Shown here piece after piece: positions 42,556 to 52,110 of a stretch of DNA of 64,000 nucleotides. The stretch spans positions 3,104-67,103 of the forward strand of contig CAKQBW010000005.1 in assembly GCA_934216505.1 (NCBI GenBank), written 5' to 3'. The first letter of the stretch is position 1, and every line of letters begins with the position of its first letter. This DNA comes from an uncultured Alphaproteobacteria bacterium. GTDB lineage: Bacteria; Pseudomonadota; Alphaproteobacteria; CAAHEQ01; UBA3637. The notes beneath the pieces were generated by a model. It saw only the letters and a program-made list of their open reading frames with translations. It searched no databases and was not told where the DNA came from. The position numbers and the translations under genes are program-made.

Positions 42556-42592
42556 AAAAAAGGCCGATTCCAAAGAACCGACCTTTTCAAAA
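42556..42592 (-). terminator. Possible terminator of DsbA-like gene
   Basis: AAGGCCGATTC / GAACCGACCTT stem with two mismatches, followed by a T-rich minus-strand tail. Confidence 0.4.
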
Positions 42593-42606
42593 AGACCAAG
42601 CCTCAC

Positions 42607-43422
42607 TTATTTTTTGGTTTGAGAAGCCTTCACAGCCTCTTGTAATTTTTCACCAAACAAAGCACCAGGATTGACTTTTCCATCAACAATCAACATAGGT
42701 ACCCCGTTGATGTTCAATTTTCTAGCATACTTTTGGTTGGCTTCCAATTTTCCACGGATTTCCTCGGAATCAGCATCTTTCTTTAACTTATCCGCATTCA
42801 ATCCCAATTTCTTTCCCAAAGCCATCAAAGCGGGTTCGTCCAATTTTCCTTTGGCTTCCCCAACGGCTTCGTGCATTTCGGCGTACTTGCCTTGCTTACC
42901 CGCGGCTAACACATAGCGTGCAATTGTTTGTGAGGCTTCCCCGAAAATAGGTGTATCAATAGGAATCCAACGAATGTTTTTCCCTTCCGCAGAGGCCACC
43001 ACTTTGTGCATTTCTGCATTTGTTTTTTTGCACCAACCACATTGATAATCAAAAAATTCAATAATCACAAATTTCCCTTCGGGATTACCCAAAGAATAGT
43101 TTGTTTTATCGGACACAATTTCTGCCACAATGGCTTTTGGAGCCACAGGTTTGCGCAGTTCTTCTTGGTATTTTTCCACAGACTCAATAATGACTTGAGG
43201 ATTTTCTTGAATGTACTTTTCAAATGTTTTGGGGCAACCCGCTTTCATCACGGCCCAACCCGACAAAGCCAAAGCCAAGACGGACACGCCCAAAACGATG
43301 GCTTTCATGGGGCCACATTTGCACCCACACCCACATTCACAATGACAGTCTTTGCCGCATTCACATTTTTTTTCAACGGCATGTTCGTTCTTTTTTTCCA
43401 TTTTTTTAACAGTTTTTTTCAT
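42607..43422 (-). CDS. DsbA-like thiol oxidoreductase with Cys-rich N-terminal tail
   Basis: 271 residues from ATG 43422; the ATG six bases upstream is too close to the GGAG. Residues ~15-37 hold a remarkable Cys cluster, KKCECGKDCHCECGCGCKCG, that precedes a single membrane helix (residues ~40-60) and so would lie in the cytoplasm. The periplasmic part has a Com1/DsbA-type thioredoxin domain: FFDYQCGWCKK active site, and a cis-Pro region NGVPMLIVDG. The Cys-rich tail probably binds metal. Role: disulfide formation in exported proteins, of which this window has many Cys-rich examples. Confidence 0.85.
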   Translation of the reverse strand: MKKTVKKMEKKNEHAVEKKCECGKDCHCECGCGCKCGPMKAIVLGVSVLALALSGWAVMKAGCPKTFEKYIQENPQVIIESVEKYQEELRKPVAPKAIVAEIVSDKTNYSLGNPEGKFVIIEFFDYQCGWCKKTNAEMHKVVASAEGKNIRWIPIDTPIFGEASQTIARYVLAAGKQGKYAEMHEAVGEAKGKLDEPALMALGKKLGLNADKLKKDADSEEIRGKLEANQKYARKLNINGVPMLIVDGKVNPGALFGEKLQEAVKASQTKK

Positions 43423-43524
43423 TCTCATTTCTCCTTTCTTTTGTTTGAGAACTCCCCTTTAAAAAAAGACGCTCATCACCCTAGCATATTTTTTAATTCT
43501 TGACAAGAGGGAAAAACATTTTTT

Positions 43525-44754
43525 TTAAAACTTATATTGAAATTGAATTCCCCCCATGTCGGATTTGGAATCATAGTGTCCTGAATAATATCCAGCGCCA
43601 TCGGCCGTTCCAAAGGCATTCGCCTTTTTAATAAACAAGTGCGCATAGCCCAAATCAACCTGCCAATTATCCCGTTGATAACTGAGCCCCCCTGACACCC
43701 AAATCCGCCGCGCATCCGGAATTCTGGGGGTCCGATATTCGGGCGAAGAAATTGCCGATTGGTCATAGGCTGACCCAACACGCAAAGTCAAATTTTTGTT
43801 CAATTTATAATCTGCCCCTAATGCAAAAAACCAAGTATCCCGCCAATTTTCATGGGTTGAATTTAAAGGAATACGGTTTTCTTGGTTCAAAGTCAAACGT
43901 TCAAAGCGGGACCAACGGGTCCAACGGGCGGACCCTGACAAAGTCCATTTTGCCCCAATCTCTTGTGCCGCAGAAAACAACACGGTTTCAGGGGTGGTAA
44001 TACGGGCATTCATGCTGAATTGATTGCCCCGCAAATAAGGGATTATAGATCCCCGTGGTTCATTTTTCCCCGTCAATTTATGACGCACATGCGACCGATA
44101 GGACAATCCCAGCCGTGTGGTCGGTGTGGCTTTCCATGTCAGGCCCGCAATATATCCCAAGCCCATATCATGTCCCCGAATATCCGTGGTCCCACCATAG
44201 GGCACTGCGCCCGTTAAATGTGCCACTGCATATTGAATATTCAATCCCAGCCCCAAGGACACTGTATCGGTTATTTTATGTGAAAGAGCGGGGGTAAAAT
44301 TCACCGCTGTGATTCCCGAATATTGGCCGTGTGTTTCCCCAAACCAACCGTTGGGATAATCTGTTGCTAACCCATAGGGCGCATAAAGCCCCGCCCCAAT
44401 CGTTGTTTTATCATTGACTTTATATTGTGTAAAGACATTCGGCATCAACCGAAACAAGCGGGTAAAAGTGTGACCAGAATATCTTGGCTGCGTTGGATTT
44501 GTCCCCGAAGAAGTCCCATAGACCGTTGTACGCACATCAATCCCTGTAAAGCCCAGTTGCGCCCCTGATTTTTGATTCATTTCCATCCCTGCGGGGTTAT
44601 ACGCCAAAGCCGAATAATCGTCCCCCATAATCCCTGACCCTGCAAAAGAACGGCCCATACCCGCAACGGAATACTCTTGTAATTGAAACCCTGCCGCTTG
44701 CGCTTGGCCGACAAATAAACTAAATATAGATAAACTCAACAATTTTTTGAACAT
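43525..44754 (-). CDS. FadL/OmpP1-family outer-membrane protein
   Basis: 409 residues, ATG after AAGGAG. Signal peptide ends AQA-AGFQLQEYSVAGMG; the GFQLxExSxxGMGRxFAG start is the FadL hallmark. NPAGM is present, and the chain ends in FQYKF, a typical last beta-strand. FadL proteins carry hydrophobic compounds such as fatty acids across the outer membrane. An acyl-CoA/ACP synthetase-like enzyme (aas) is in the window, so fatty-acid uptake is plausible but inferred. Confidence 0.88.
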   Translation of the reverse strand: MFKKLLSLSIFSLFVGQAQAAGFQLQEYSVAGMGRSFAGSGIMGDDYSALAYNPAGMEMNQKSGAQLGFTGIDVRTTVYGTSSGTNPTQPRYSGHTFTRLFRLMPNVFTQYKVNDKTTIGAGLYAPYGLATDYPNGWFGETHGQYSGITAVNFTPALSHKITDTVSLGLGLNIQYAVAHLTGAVPYGGTTDIRGHDMGLGYIAGLTWKATPTTRLGLSYRSHVRHKLTGKNEPRGSIIPYLRGNQFSMNARITTPETVLFSAAQEIGAKWTLSGSARWTRWSRFERLTLNQENRIPLNSTHENWRDTWFFALGADYKLNKNLTLRVGSAYDQSAISSPEYRTPRIPDARRIWVSGGLSYQRDNWQVDLGYAHLFIKKANAFGTADGAGYYSGHYDSKSDMGGIQFQYKF

Positions 44755-44869
44755 ATTTTCTCCTTGTTAAAAAACAGGGCGAGTTTAGTATTTTTGCATT
44801 CTTTTTACTAGAGGAGAGAACAAAATCCCCTCAAAATTTAACAGAACTGTCATATTTTGAAATAATTTT

Positions 44870-45550
44870 TTAATCTAATTCACAAATTTTGCCGTCTTGA
44901 ATACAAATACGGCGATCCATTTTTTGCGCCAATTCAGGGTTGTGTGTCGCCAACAAAGCCGATAAGCCTGTCTTGCGGACAATGGATAAAAAGGTTTGAA
45001 AAACATCTTCGGCTGTTTTGGGATCCAAATTTCCCGTGGGCTCGTCTGCCAATAAAAGAGCGGGCTGATTTGCCAAAGCCCGTGCAATCGCCACCCGTTG
45101 TTGTTCACCGCCTGATAATTGACCTGACCGATGCGTTAAACGGTGCGATAGTCCCACTTGCTTTAATAAATCAACCGCGCGTTCTTTGGCTTGCGTTGGC
45201 TTTACCCCAGCAATCAATTGAGGCATCATCACATTTTCCAGCGCATTAAAATCAGGCAAAAGCAAATGCGATTGATACACAAACCCCACCGTTTTCATGC
45301 GCAGTTGTGTGCGCCCCGCATCATTCATACGGGTCGCATTTTGTCCCAACATTTCCACACTACCTTTCGTGGGCGTATCCAACAATCCCGCTAAATGCAA
45401 CAAAGTGGATTTTCCAGATCCACTCGGCCCCACCAACGCCACAATTTCTCCCTTTTGGATTTCCAAATTGATATCCTTCAAGATATTTAATTGCGTGGGA
45501 CCTTTACCAAACGAACGCACCAAATGGGATAATTTCAAAACACTATTCAT
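44870..45550 (-). CDS. lolD: Lipoprotein-sorting ABC transporter ATPase LolD
   Basis: 226 residues. Walker A GPSGSGKSTLLHLAGLLD, Q-loop YQSHLLLPDFNALENVM, signature LSGGEQQRVAIARAL, Walker B LLLADEPTGNLD. The LLPDFxALENVMMP segment is characteristic of LolD. It powers release of outer-membrane lipoproteins from the inner membrane. It overlaps the lolC-like gene by eight bases. Confidence 0.92.
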   Translation of the reverse strand: MNSVLKLSHLVRSFGKGPTQLNILKDINLEIQKGEIVALVGPSGSGKSTLLHLAGLLDTPTKGSVEMLGQNATRMNDAGRTQLRMKTVGFVYQSHLLLPDFNALENVMMPQLIAGVKPTQAKERAVDLLKQVGLSHRLTHRSGQLSGGEQQRVAIARALANQPALLLADEPTGNLDPKTAEDVFQTFLSIVRKTGLSALLATHNPELAQKMDRRICIQDGKICELD

Positions 45551-46787
45551 ATTTTAACGCCTCCACAGGGTCCGTTTTAGACGCTTTCCAACTGGGATAT
45601 AAAGTAGCCAAAAACGCCAAAGTTAAACTCATCCCAGCCACCCAACACACTTCATTCAATTCCACTTTGGCGGGCAAATGGGAAAGAAAATAGATTTCCG
45701 CCGAAAACAATTCATGTCCCGATAAACTTTCCAACCCCTGTTTAATACGGTCTATATTATAACAAAAAACAAGCCCCAACAATACCCCCGCCAAAGTCCC
45801 CATGAATCCCACCACTAAGCCCGCCAACAAAAACACCCGTTGTACGGCCCCTTTACTTAAACCCATCGTGCGCAAAATGGCAATGTCTTTGGCCTTATCT
45901 TGGACCAACATAATCAAACCAGAAATCATATTAAAGGCGGCCACAATAATGATTAAAGTCAAAATCAAAAACATCACATTACGTTCCACTTCCACCGCAT
46001 TAAAAAAGGCTTGATTCGTGTGCCGCCAATCATACACATCGGCCCGTCCTTGGAGTTGATCAAAAAGGGAATCCAAAACAGATTGACTGGCCTTTAAATC
46101 CGTGGCAAAAACCTCCAAATGCGATACCTGATTTTTAAAGCCAAAAAACTTTTGCGCTACCGTCAAAGGCATAAACACAAAGTTTGAATCATACTCGCTC
46201 ATCCCCGAATCAAAAGTACCCAACACCGTATAACTTTTCATTTGAGGCATAGACCCAAAGGCCGTCAAATGCGCCTTAGGCGACACAAAGGTCAATTTAT
46301 CCCCCGCCCGCACACCGAGTTTATTTGCCAAACGCCACCCCAAAATCACACGATTTTTTTCAAAGCCCACCAATGGGGCCCCTTGGTAATTTTTTGTCAG
46401 TAAATCCCGATGAACGAAATCTGTTTGCGCCATGCCCCGCACCATCACCCCCGCTTGGCCCGCATCGGTCATCAGCATTGCCTGACCATCTACCACAGGC
46501 ACCACCGCCACCACCGCTGGATTTTGTGCTACTTGCGCTTTTATTTCCTCATATCCATCCAAACTGGGACCAAAAATAGGATACACCCCTAAATGTCCAT
46601 TCAATCCCAAAATACGCCCCAGCAATTCCTCCTTAAATCCATTCATGACACTCATCACGATAATCAAGGTGGCTACCCCCAGCATAATCCCCAAAAAAGA
46701 AAAGCCCGCTATGACAGACACAAAACCTGTCCGCTTGCGTGAGCGCAGGTACCGAAAAGCCAAAAGTCGTTCTGTTTTATTAAACAT
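45543..46787 (-). CDS. lolC: Lipoprotein-releasing permease LolC/LolE
   Basis: 414 residues. First helix near residue 25, start motif RYLRSRKRTGFVSVIAGFSF, and LGVATLIIVMSVMNGFKEEL are typical of LolC/LolE; the periplasmic domain (residues 55-270) is followed by three C-terminal helices. Only one such permease is next to lolD, as in species where a single LolC/E-type (LolF-like) protein forms the core; a second copy may lie elsewhere. It couples with LolD to hand lipoproteins to LolA. Confidence 0.88.
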   Translation of the reverse strand: MFNKTERLLAFRYLRSRKRTGFVSVIAGFSFLGIMLGVATLIIVMSVMNGFKEELLGRILGLNGHLGVYPIFGPSLDGYEEIKAQVAQNPAVVAVVPVVDGQAMLMTDAGQAGVMVRGMAQTDFVHRDLLTKNYQGAPLVGFEKNRVILGWRLANKLGVRAGDKLTFVSPKAHLTAFGSMPQMKSYTVLGTFDSGMSEYDSNFVFMPLTVAQKFFGFKNQVSHLEVFATDLKASQSVLDSLFDQLQGRADVYDWRHTNQAFFNAVEVERNVMFLILTLIIIVAAFNMISGLIMLVQDKAKDIAILRTMGLSKGAVQRVFLLAGLVVGFMGTLAGVLLGLVFCYNIDRIKQGLESLSGHELFSAEIYFLSHLPAKVELNEVCWVAGMSLTLAFLATLYPSWKASKTDPVEALKYE

Positions 46788-46866
46788 GGGGTGTATTTTA
46801 TCCTAGTTTTTTTGGAAAAGCAAGCCTCCCCTTGATTCTTTTGCCTTTTTTTGGTACAATAAAGGC

Positions 46867-47157
46867 ATGTCTATAACAAAAAAAATGATTCATCCTTCGG
46901 TTTGTCCTCATGAATGGGCACGGCGACAATATAAATGCCAAAAGCAGATTCAGTTTCATACCAAGAATGCTTCTTTGCAAGGATTGATTGGGTTGGCTTT
47001 TTTGGGATTCGGATGGCACTATGCCCAAAAACACCCTGTTGTGGGGACCTTGGTAGCGGCCCCTTCGGCGGCTTGTGCTTTTTCAAAAAGTGCCGCCTCT
47101 TTGGCCAAACGCCAACTTTGGATAAAGGAAAGTGAAAAACTGCAACGCTATGGATAG
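46867..47157 (+). CDS. Hypothetical membrane protein (96 residues)
   Basis: ATG at 46867. Basic, Cys-containing N-terminus (HPSVCPHEWARRQYKCQKQI), then two hydrophobic segments (LQGLIGLAFLGFGWHYA and VVGTLVAAPSAACAF). No family recognised. It resembles the next gene in size and in having a basic head before hydrophobic segments, and lies 42 bases from it. It is divergent from lolC. No strong ribosome-binding site, so moderate confidence. Confidence 0.45.
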   Translation: MSITKKMIHPSVCPHEWARRQYKCQKQIQFHTKNASLQGLIGLAFLGFGWHYAQKHPVVGTLVAAPSAACAFSKSAASLAKRQLWIKESEKLQRYG

Positions 47158-47199
47158 AATTTTTTTCCGAAAGCCCCGCCCCCTCACAAAAGGATTTTC

Positions 47200-47481
47200 A
47201 TGGAAAACATCTCAGAACAAAGAAAAAATCAACTGAAGCATCTGGCCTTTTATTTACACGAACAGCGCAAATGGAAACGGGTCGTCAATTACCATGCCTG
47301 TTGGACCGTTCCTTTAATAGCCTGTACTTTGATAGCGGCTTATAAAAAGCAAGGGCTGGAAACCATTGCCGCAGGGGGTGCCTCTACCATGGGGCTTTAT
47401 TGCGTTCATCGGGCTAATTTTTATCGGCGGCAAGCAGAATATCGGGTGCGCTTTCAAAAAAGAAAACTCCAAAAAAATTGA
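47200..47481 (+). CDS. Hypothetical membrane protein (93 residues)
   Basis: ATG at 47200 after AAAGGA-like sequence. N-terminal amphipathic stretch (EQRKNQLKHLAFYLHEQRKW), two hydrophobic segments (ACWTVPLIACTLIAA and ETIAAGGASTMGLYCV), and a very basic tail ending KRKLQKN. It follows the preceding hypothetical gene and is convergent with uvrD. Function unknown. Confidence 0.5.
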   Translation: MENISEQRKNQLKHLAFYLHEQRKWKRVVNYHACWTVPLIACTLIAAYKKQGLETIAAGGASTMGLYCVHRANFYRRQAEYRVRFQKRKLQKN

Positions 47482-47513
47482 TGCTTTCGAGGAAAAAAGC
47501 CCCCCCCTTTTTC

Positions 47514-49658
47514 TTAAACAAAAGTCAAGAAAGAGGATTTAATTTTTTTCAAGCCGGCCCCTTCAAAAAAGACCTCCATCATGTCCCCTGATTCCCGCAA
47601 CACAACCCCTTTGCCAAAAACTTCGTGCCTGACCTGACGCCCTTTGTGTGAGGGAGAAACTAATTTTTCCCGTGCCCACGGCATACGCACCTCTGTCATT
47701 TGGGTATATCCTAAGCGGTTATTTCCCCGCCTGTCAATATGTTCAGGGGGGAGTTCTTTGATAAAACGGCTGGGCAACGCATTTTGCCATTGACCATAGA
47801 CCCGACGATTAGACGCATAGGAAATATAAACAGATCGGCGGGCCCGTGTGATTCCAACATAGGCCAATCGCCGTTCTTCCTCTAATCCCAATTCACCCGA
47901 TTCGTCTAACGCTCGTTGATGGGGAAAAAGACCTTCCTCCCACCCCGGCAAATACACGGTATGAAACTCTAAGCCTTTGCTGGCATGCAAAGTCATCACC
48001 ACCAACTGTTCCGAGGTGGCTACTTCATCATTTTCCGTCAATAAGGACGCATATTCTAAAAAAGATTCTATACTTTCAAAATCCCCATTTCCCAGTACAT
48101 TATATAATTCTTGGATATTTTCCACCCGCCCAGGTGCTTCGGGAGATTTATCCAACCGCCACATCATTAAATACCCCGATTCATTCATGATTTCTTTGGC
48201 CAAATCTTCGGGGGATAAATTTTTACTGTGCTCTTGCCAAGTGGCCACCATTTGTTTAAAGGCCATCAAGGTCTTTTTGGGGGCGGGCTTTAAATCCGCC
48301 GTTTCAATAGCGGCAAACAAACTGGTCTGTTGGGCTTGCGCCTGAGCCCGCAAAGAGCGCATCACGCTATCCCCTATTCCACGGCGGGGCTTATTCACCA
48401 CACGCATAAAAGCCAAATCATCATGGGGATTTAAAACCAATCTTAAATAGGCCACCGCATCCCGAATTTCTTCCCGTTCATAAAACTTAAAGCCCCCGAT
48501 GATTTTATAGGCAATTCCCGCTTGAATCAACTTGTCTTCAAATTCACGGGTTTGAAAGCCCGCCCGCACCAAAATCGCTATTTGGGAAAGAGGCACCCCT
48601 TGATGGCATTCATTTTCAATTTGTTCAATGACTTTTTCGGCCTCATGCCCGCCATTATAAAAGCCCTGAACAACCACCAAGTTCCCTTGATTTTCTGAAT
48701 CTTGTGCCACACGCAAGGTCTTGCCCATGCGGCCTGAATTATGCGCAATCAAAGCCGAAGCCGCCCCCAAAATATGGGCCGTAGAACGGTAATTTCTTTC
48801 CAACCGAATCACTTTCGCATTCAAAAAAACTTTGCCAAAGTTCAAGATATTATCTACATCCGCCCCCCGCCATGAATAAATAGATTGGTCATCGTCCCCC
48901 ACACAACAGATATTATTGTGTCCTTTGGCCAACAAGCGTAAAAGCATGTACTGAGCCACATTAGTATCTTGGTATTCATCCACCAAAATGTAATGAAATT
49001 GGTTTTGATATTCGGCTAAGACAGCGGCATTTTCCTGAAACAACCGCAGGGGAAGCAAAAGTAAATCCCCAAAATCAACCGCGTTCATTTCACCGAGTTT
49101 ATTTTGGTACAGTTTATAAAAATCCAACGCCCGCCCTTCGCAAAAATCAGACTGTTCCCCCCCCGTGATTTTATCGGGAGACAACCCTCTGTCTTTCCAA
49201 TGTTGAATGACATCTAGCATAATTTTCGGGGGGAATTTTTTGACATCTACCCCATATTGTTGCATCAAATTTTTTAACAAACGCTCTTGGTCATCACTAT
49301 CCAAAACGGCAAAATTCGGTTGCAAACCCACATAGCCCCCATAACGGCGCAAAATTTTCACCCCAATCCGGTGAAAAGTGCCCAACCAAACCCCTTGTGC
49401 CGTCAGCCCCACCATTTGTTCCAAACGCTGGCCCATTTCTTTAGCGGCTTTATTGGTAAAGGTGACCGCTAAAATCTGCCACGGCAACGCCAAATGCGTG
49501 GCTAAGATATAGGCGATTCGTGTGGTTAAGACCCGTGTTTTTCCTGTGCCCGCCCCCGATAAAACCAGCAAAGGACCTTCAGTGGTCGTCACGGCTTGAT
49601 ATTGTTCGGGATTCAAATCTTTTAAAAAACTGAGTTCTTTTTCCATGCCCGAAAGCAT
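47514..49658 (-). CDS. uvrD: UvrD/PcrA-type DNA helicase
   Basis: 714 residues if started at the ATG 49658 (GGGGG about ten bases upstream; ATG 49646 is an alternative). Superfamily 1 motifs: Q-motif LNPEQYQAV, Walker A SGAGTGKT, Ia FTNKAAKEM, II VDEYQDTN, III GDDDQSIYSWRGA, IV RLERNYRS, V TLHASKGLEF, VI YVGITRARR. It unwinds DNA in excision and mismatch repair. It is divergent from tatD with only about 70 bases between starts. Confidence 0.93.
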   Translation of the reverse strand: MLSGMEKELSFLKDLNPEQYQAVTTTEGPLLVLSGAGTGKTRVLTTRIAYILATHLALPWQILAVTFTNKAAKEMGQRLEQMVGLTAQGVWLGTFHRIGVKILRRYGGYVGLQPNFAVLDSDDQERLLKNLMQQYGVDVKKFPPKIMLDVIQHWKDRGLSPDKITGGEQSDFCEGRALDFYKLYQNKLGEMNAVDFGDLLLLPLRLFQENAAVLAEYQNQFHYILVDEYQDTNVAQYMLLRLLAKGHNNICCVGDDDQSIYSWRGADVDNILNFGKVFLNAKVIRLERNYRSTAHILGAASALIAHNSGRMGKTLRVAQDSENQGNLVVVQGFYNGGHEAEKVIEQIENECHQGVPLSQIAILVRAGFQTREFEDKLIQAGIAYKIIGGFKFYEREEIRDAVAYLRLVLNPHDDLAFMRVVNKPRRGIGDSVMRSLRAQAQAQQTSLFAAIETADLKPAPKKTLMAFKQMVATWQEHSKNLSPEDLAKEIMNESGYLMMWRLDKSPEAPGRVENIQELYNVLGNGDFESIESFLEYASLLTENDEVATSEQLVVMTLHASKGLEFHTVYLPGWEEGLFPHQRALDESGELGLEEERRLAYVGITRARRSVYISYASNRRVYGQWQNALPSRFIKELPPEHIDRRGNNRLGYTQMTEVRMPWAREKLVSPSHKGRQVRHEVFGKGVVLRESGDMMEVFFEGAGLKKIKSSFLTFV

Positions 49659-49730
49659 AGCCGATTTTCCCCCTTTTTGCAATGAAAATTTTACTTGAAT
49701 TTTTATAAAAATCAGCCTATCATATTCCCC

Positions 49731-50390
49731 ATGATTTATAATGATGCCCATTGCCACCCCTTGGATTTAGGGGAATTTAAAATTGCCCATACTGTCGGTG
49801 TGGAAAAGTTGCTCATCAACAGCACAGGCCCCCACGATTGGGAAAAAGTCTTGTCCCTTCATGCACAGGACGATCGCTTGATTCCCGTTTTAGGGATTCA
49901 CCCATGGCAGGTCCCTTCTTTAACCTCAGAGGCCCTCCAGCAACTGGAGACTTTGTTGGCTTTTCACCCTGTGGCCCATATTGGGGAAATTGGTTTGGAC
50001 AAATGCAAAAGTGATTTTTATAAGCAAATTGAATTTTTTGAAGCCCAACTAATGTTGGCCCAAAAATATCATCGCCCCCTTCATATTCACTGCGTGCGGG
50101 CGTGGGGGGAAATGATGCCCCTTTTAAAACATCATGCCAACTTGACTTTTTTGTTTCATGGATTTTCGGGCGACAAAAATGTCATCAAATTTTTTCAAAA
50201 TTACTTGGCCTTTTTTTCGGTTCAAAAAGCCACCAAGATTCCTTTGATTCCCCCAGATAAATTATTGGTGGAAAGTGATGCCCCCAGTGGCCTGCCTTCG
50301 CCCACCAATCTGCCTTTTTTATTTTTGGAATTAAAAGTGAATCCCGAACAGGTTGCCCAAAATTTTGAAAGGTTTTGCGATGGAAGATAG
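49731..50390 (+). CDS. TatD-family metal-dependent hydrolase
   Basis: 219 residues from ATG 49731. Amidohydrolase-like metal motifs: YNDAHCHP, HIGEIGLDK, PLHIHCVRA, FHGFSGD, and VESDAP. Somewhat shorter than the ~260 residues of E. coli TatD. Members are 3'-5' DNA exonucleases or deoxyribonucleases; assignment within the family is uncertain. It overlaps tcdA by 11 bases. Confidence 0.82.
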   Translation: MIYNDAHCHPLDLGEFKIAHTVGVEKLLINSTGPHDWEKVLSLHAQDDRLIPVLGIHPWQVPSLTSEALQQLETLLAFHPVAHIGEIGLDKCKSDFYKQIEFFEAQLMLAQKYHRPLHIHCVRAWGEMMPLLKHHANLTFLFHGFSGDKNVIKFFQNYLAFFSVQKATKIPLIPPDKLLVESDAPSGLPSPTNLPFLFLELKVNPEQVAQNFERFCDGR

Positions 50391-51123
50391 ACTTTCACGC
50401 ATGCGCCTGATGGTGGGGGAAGACAACCTAAATAAACTCCAACACGCCCATGTGTGCGTGGTAGGGTGTGGCGCTGTGGGCAGTTATGCGATAGAGGCCT
50501 TGGCCCGTGCGGGCATTGGGCATTTAACTTTAGTGGATTTTGATACGGTTTCGGTCAGTAATTTGAATCGGCAATTGTTTGCCCTGACTTCCACCTTGGG
50601 CCAACCCAAAACTTTGGTCGCCCAAAAAAGAATTCAGGATATTTCCCCCGATATTCGGGTGAATTGTGTCAATTTAATGATGAACCAAAAGACGGTTTCT
50701 GAAATTGTGGCATTACATCCTGATTTTGTGATTGACGCGATTGACAGTTTAAACCCCAAAGTGTGTTTGATTGAGGCTCTGGTTAAAAGTCAAATTCCCT
50801 TTGTTTCCAGCATGGGGGCCGCCCTCAAAACCAAGCCCGCCTTGATTGAAATTGCCCAAATGAAAAACACAAAAAATGACCCTTTAGCGGCCTTTATCCG
50901 AAAATACCTGCGCCGCCGTAAAGTCCCTTTGGACTTTCGGGTTGTTTATTCTTCAGAATTGGCACAAGATAAATCTAAATTACAGGCCCCTGATGCCCCC
51001 GCTGAATCGGGGCGGGCCCGCCACAAAATGGGAAGTTTGCCCACGATTACAGGCATTTTTGGCCTGACCTGTGCTCAAGTCGCTTTGGATTATTTCACTT
51101 CGTCCAAAGTGATGATTTCATAG
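50380..51123 (+). CDS. tcdA: tRNA threonylcarbamoyladenosine dehydratase
   Basis: 247 residues; ATG 50380 is within the end of the TatD gene. ThiF/E1-like Rossmann motif VCVVGCGAVGSYAIEALARAG, VDFDTVSVSNLNRQ, VIDAIDSLNPK, and PFVSSMGAA, with the family's RxxxxxKDPLxxxxR-like pattern. It cyclises t6A37 of tRNAs to ct6A using ATP. Its 3' end overlaps the convergent lpxC by 34 bases. Confidence 0.88.
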   Translation: MEDRLSRMRLMVGEDNLNKLQHAHVCVVGCGAVGSYAIEALARAGIGHLTLVDFDTVSVSNLNRQLFALTSTLGQPKTLVAQKRIQDISPDIRVNCVNLMMNQKTVSEIVALHPDFVIDAIDSLNPKVCLIEALVKSQIPFVSSMGAALKTKPALIEIAQMKNTKNDPLAAFIRKYLRRRKVPLDFRVVYSSELAQDKSKLQAPDAPAESGRARHKMGSLPTITGIFGLTCAQVALDYFTSSKVMIS

Positions 51124-51992
51124 GCATCGTGGTCCGCCATCAATTTCCGCCACAAAGCATTGACATGGCGATGTCCCGATTTTTCCCCATAAAATTTCCC
51201 CAACACAGGCATATTCAGTTGATATAAATCCCCCACAGCATCCAACACTTTATGGGCCACAAATTCACGTTTATCCCGCAAGCCCCCAGGATTCATTACC
51301 CCGTCTTTTTGAACCGCAATAACATTTTCTAAAGTGGCCCCTTTGGCCAATCCCATCGCCCGCAACTGTTCCACTTCAGACACAAAACCAAAAGTGCGAG
51401 CCCGTCCCACCAATTCTTTAAAAGAATCTGTGGTTAAATCTAAACCATATTCTTGCTTGCCAATCACACTGCTTTGGGGAAAATCAATCATAAAGGACAG
51501 ATTCAATCCTGATTTATGGGGGGCCAATTCCACATGCGCGTTCCCTTCGTCATAGGAAACTTTTTTCAAAATACGAATGGCCTTTTGGGGGGCTTCCTGC
51601 GCCACCACGCCCGCACATTCAATTAAAGTGATAAAATCCTGAGCCGACCCGTCCATCAAGGGGACCTCAGGGGCATCTAATTCTAATCTTAAATTGGAAA
51701 TTCCAAACGCATGCAACGCCCCCATCACATGTTCAATCATAGACACACTCACCCCTGCTTTATTGGCAATACAGGTACATAAGCGGGCATCGGATACATT
51801 TAAATAAGTCGCAGGGACCACATTATTTTTATCGGTAATGTCTGTACGCACAAACTGAATCCCTGTACCCACAGGGGCGGGAATCAAGTTCATGGCCACT
51901 TTTTGCCCACAATGCAGGCACACCCCCCGACAATCAATCGCTGATTTCAATGTATGTTCAGGGGACAAATAAGTTTGAGTTGAATTTTCCAT
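51090..51992 (-). CDS. lpxC: UDP-3-O-acyl-N-acetylglucosamine deacetylase
   Basis: 300 residues, ATG after AAAGGAG. Signatures: QTYLSPEHTLKSAIDCRGV, SMIEHVMGALHAFGI (zinc His), PEVPLMDGSA with catalytic residues, FVAHKVLDAVGDL (zinc His and Asp) and GHRHVNALWRKL. It carries out the committed step of lipid A synthesis, which shows that the organism makes LPS. Confidence 0.95.
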   Translation of the reverse strand: MENSTQTYLSPEHTLKSAIDCRGVCLHCGQKVAMNLIPAPVGTGIQFVRTDITDKNNVVPATYLNVSDARLCTCIANKAGVSVSMIEHVMGALHAFGISNLRLELDAPEVPLMDGSAQDFITLIECAGVVAQEAPQKAIRILKKVSYDEGNAHVELAPHKSGLNLSFMIDFPQSSVIGKQEYGLDLTTDSFKELVGRARTFGFVSEVEQLRAMGLAKGATLENVIAVQKDGVMNPGGLRDKREFVAHKVLDAVGDLYQLNMPVLGKFYGEKSGHRHVNALWRKLMADHDAYEIITLDEVK

Positions 51993-52110
51993 TTTCTTTC
52001 TCCTTTAGACTTATCATACCCGAAAATGCCCCATAAATCAAGTCCCTTCTTTCTTTCCTTAAGTCCAAAGAATAGATTTGTTTTTATAAAAAAAGCCCCA
52101 TCTGAGTTAT

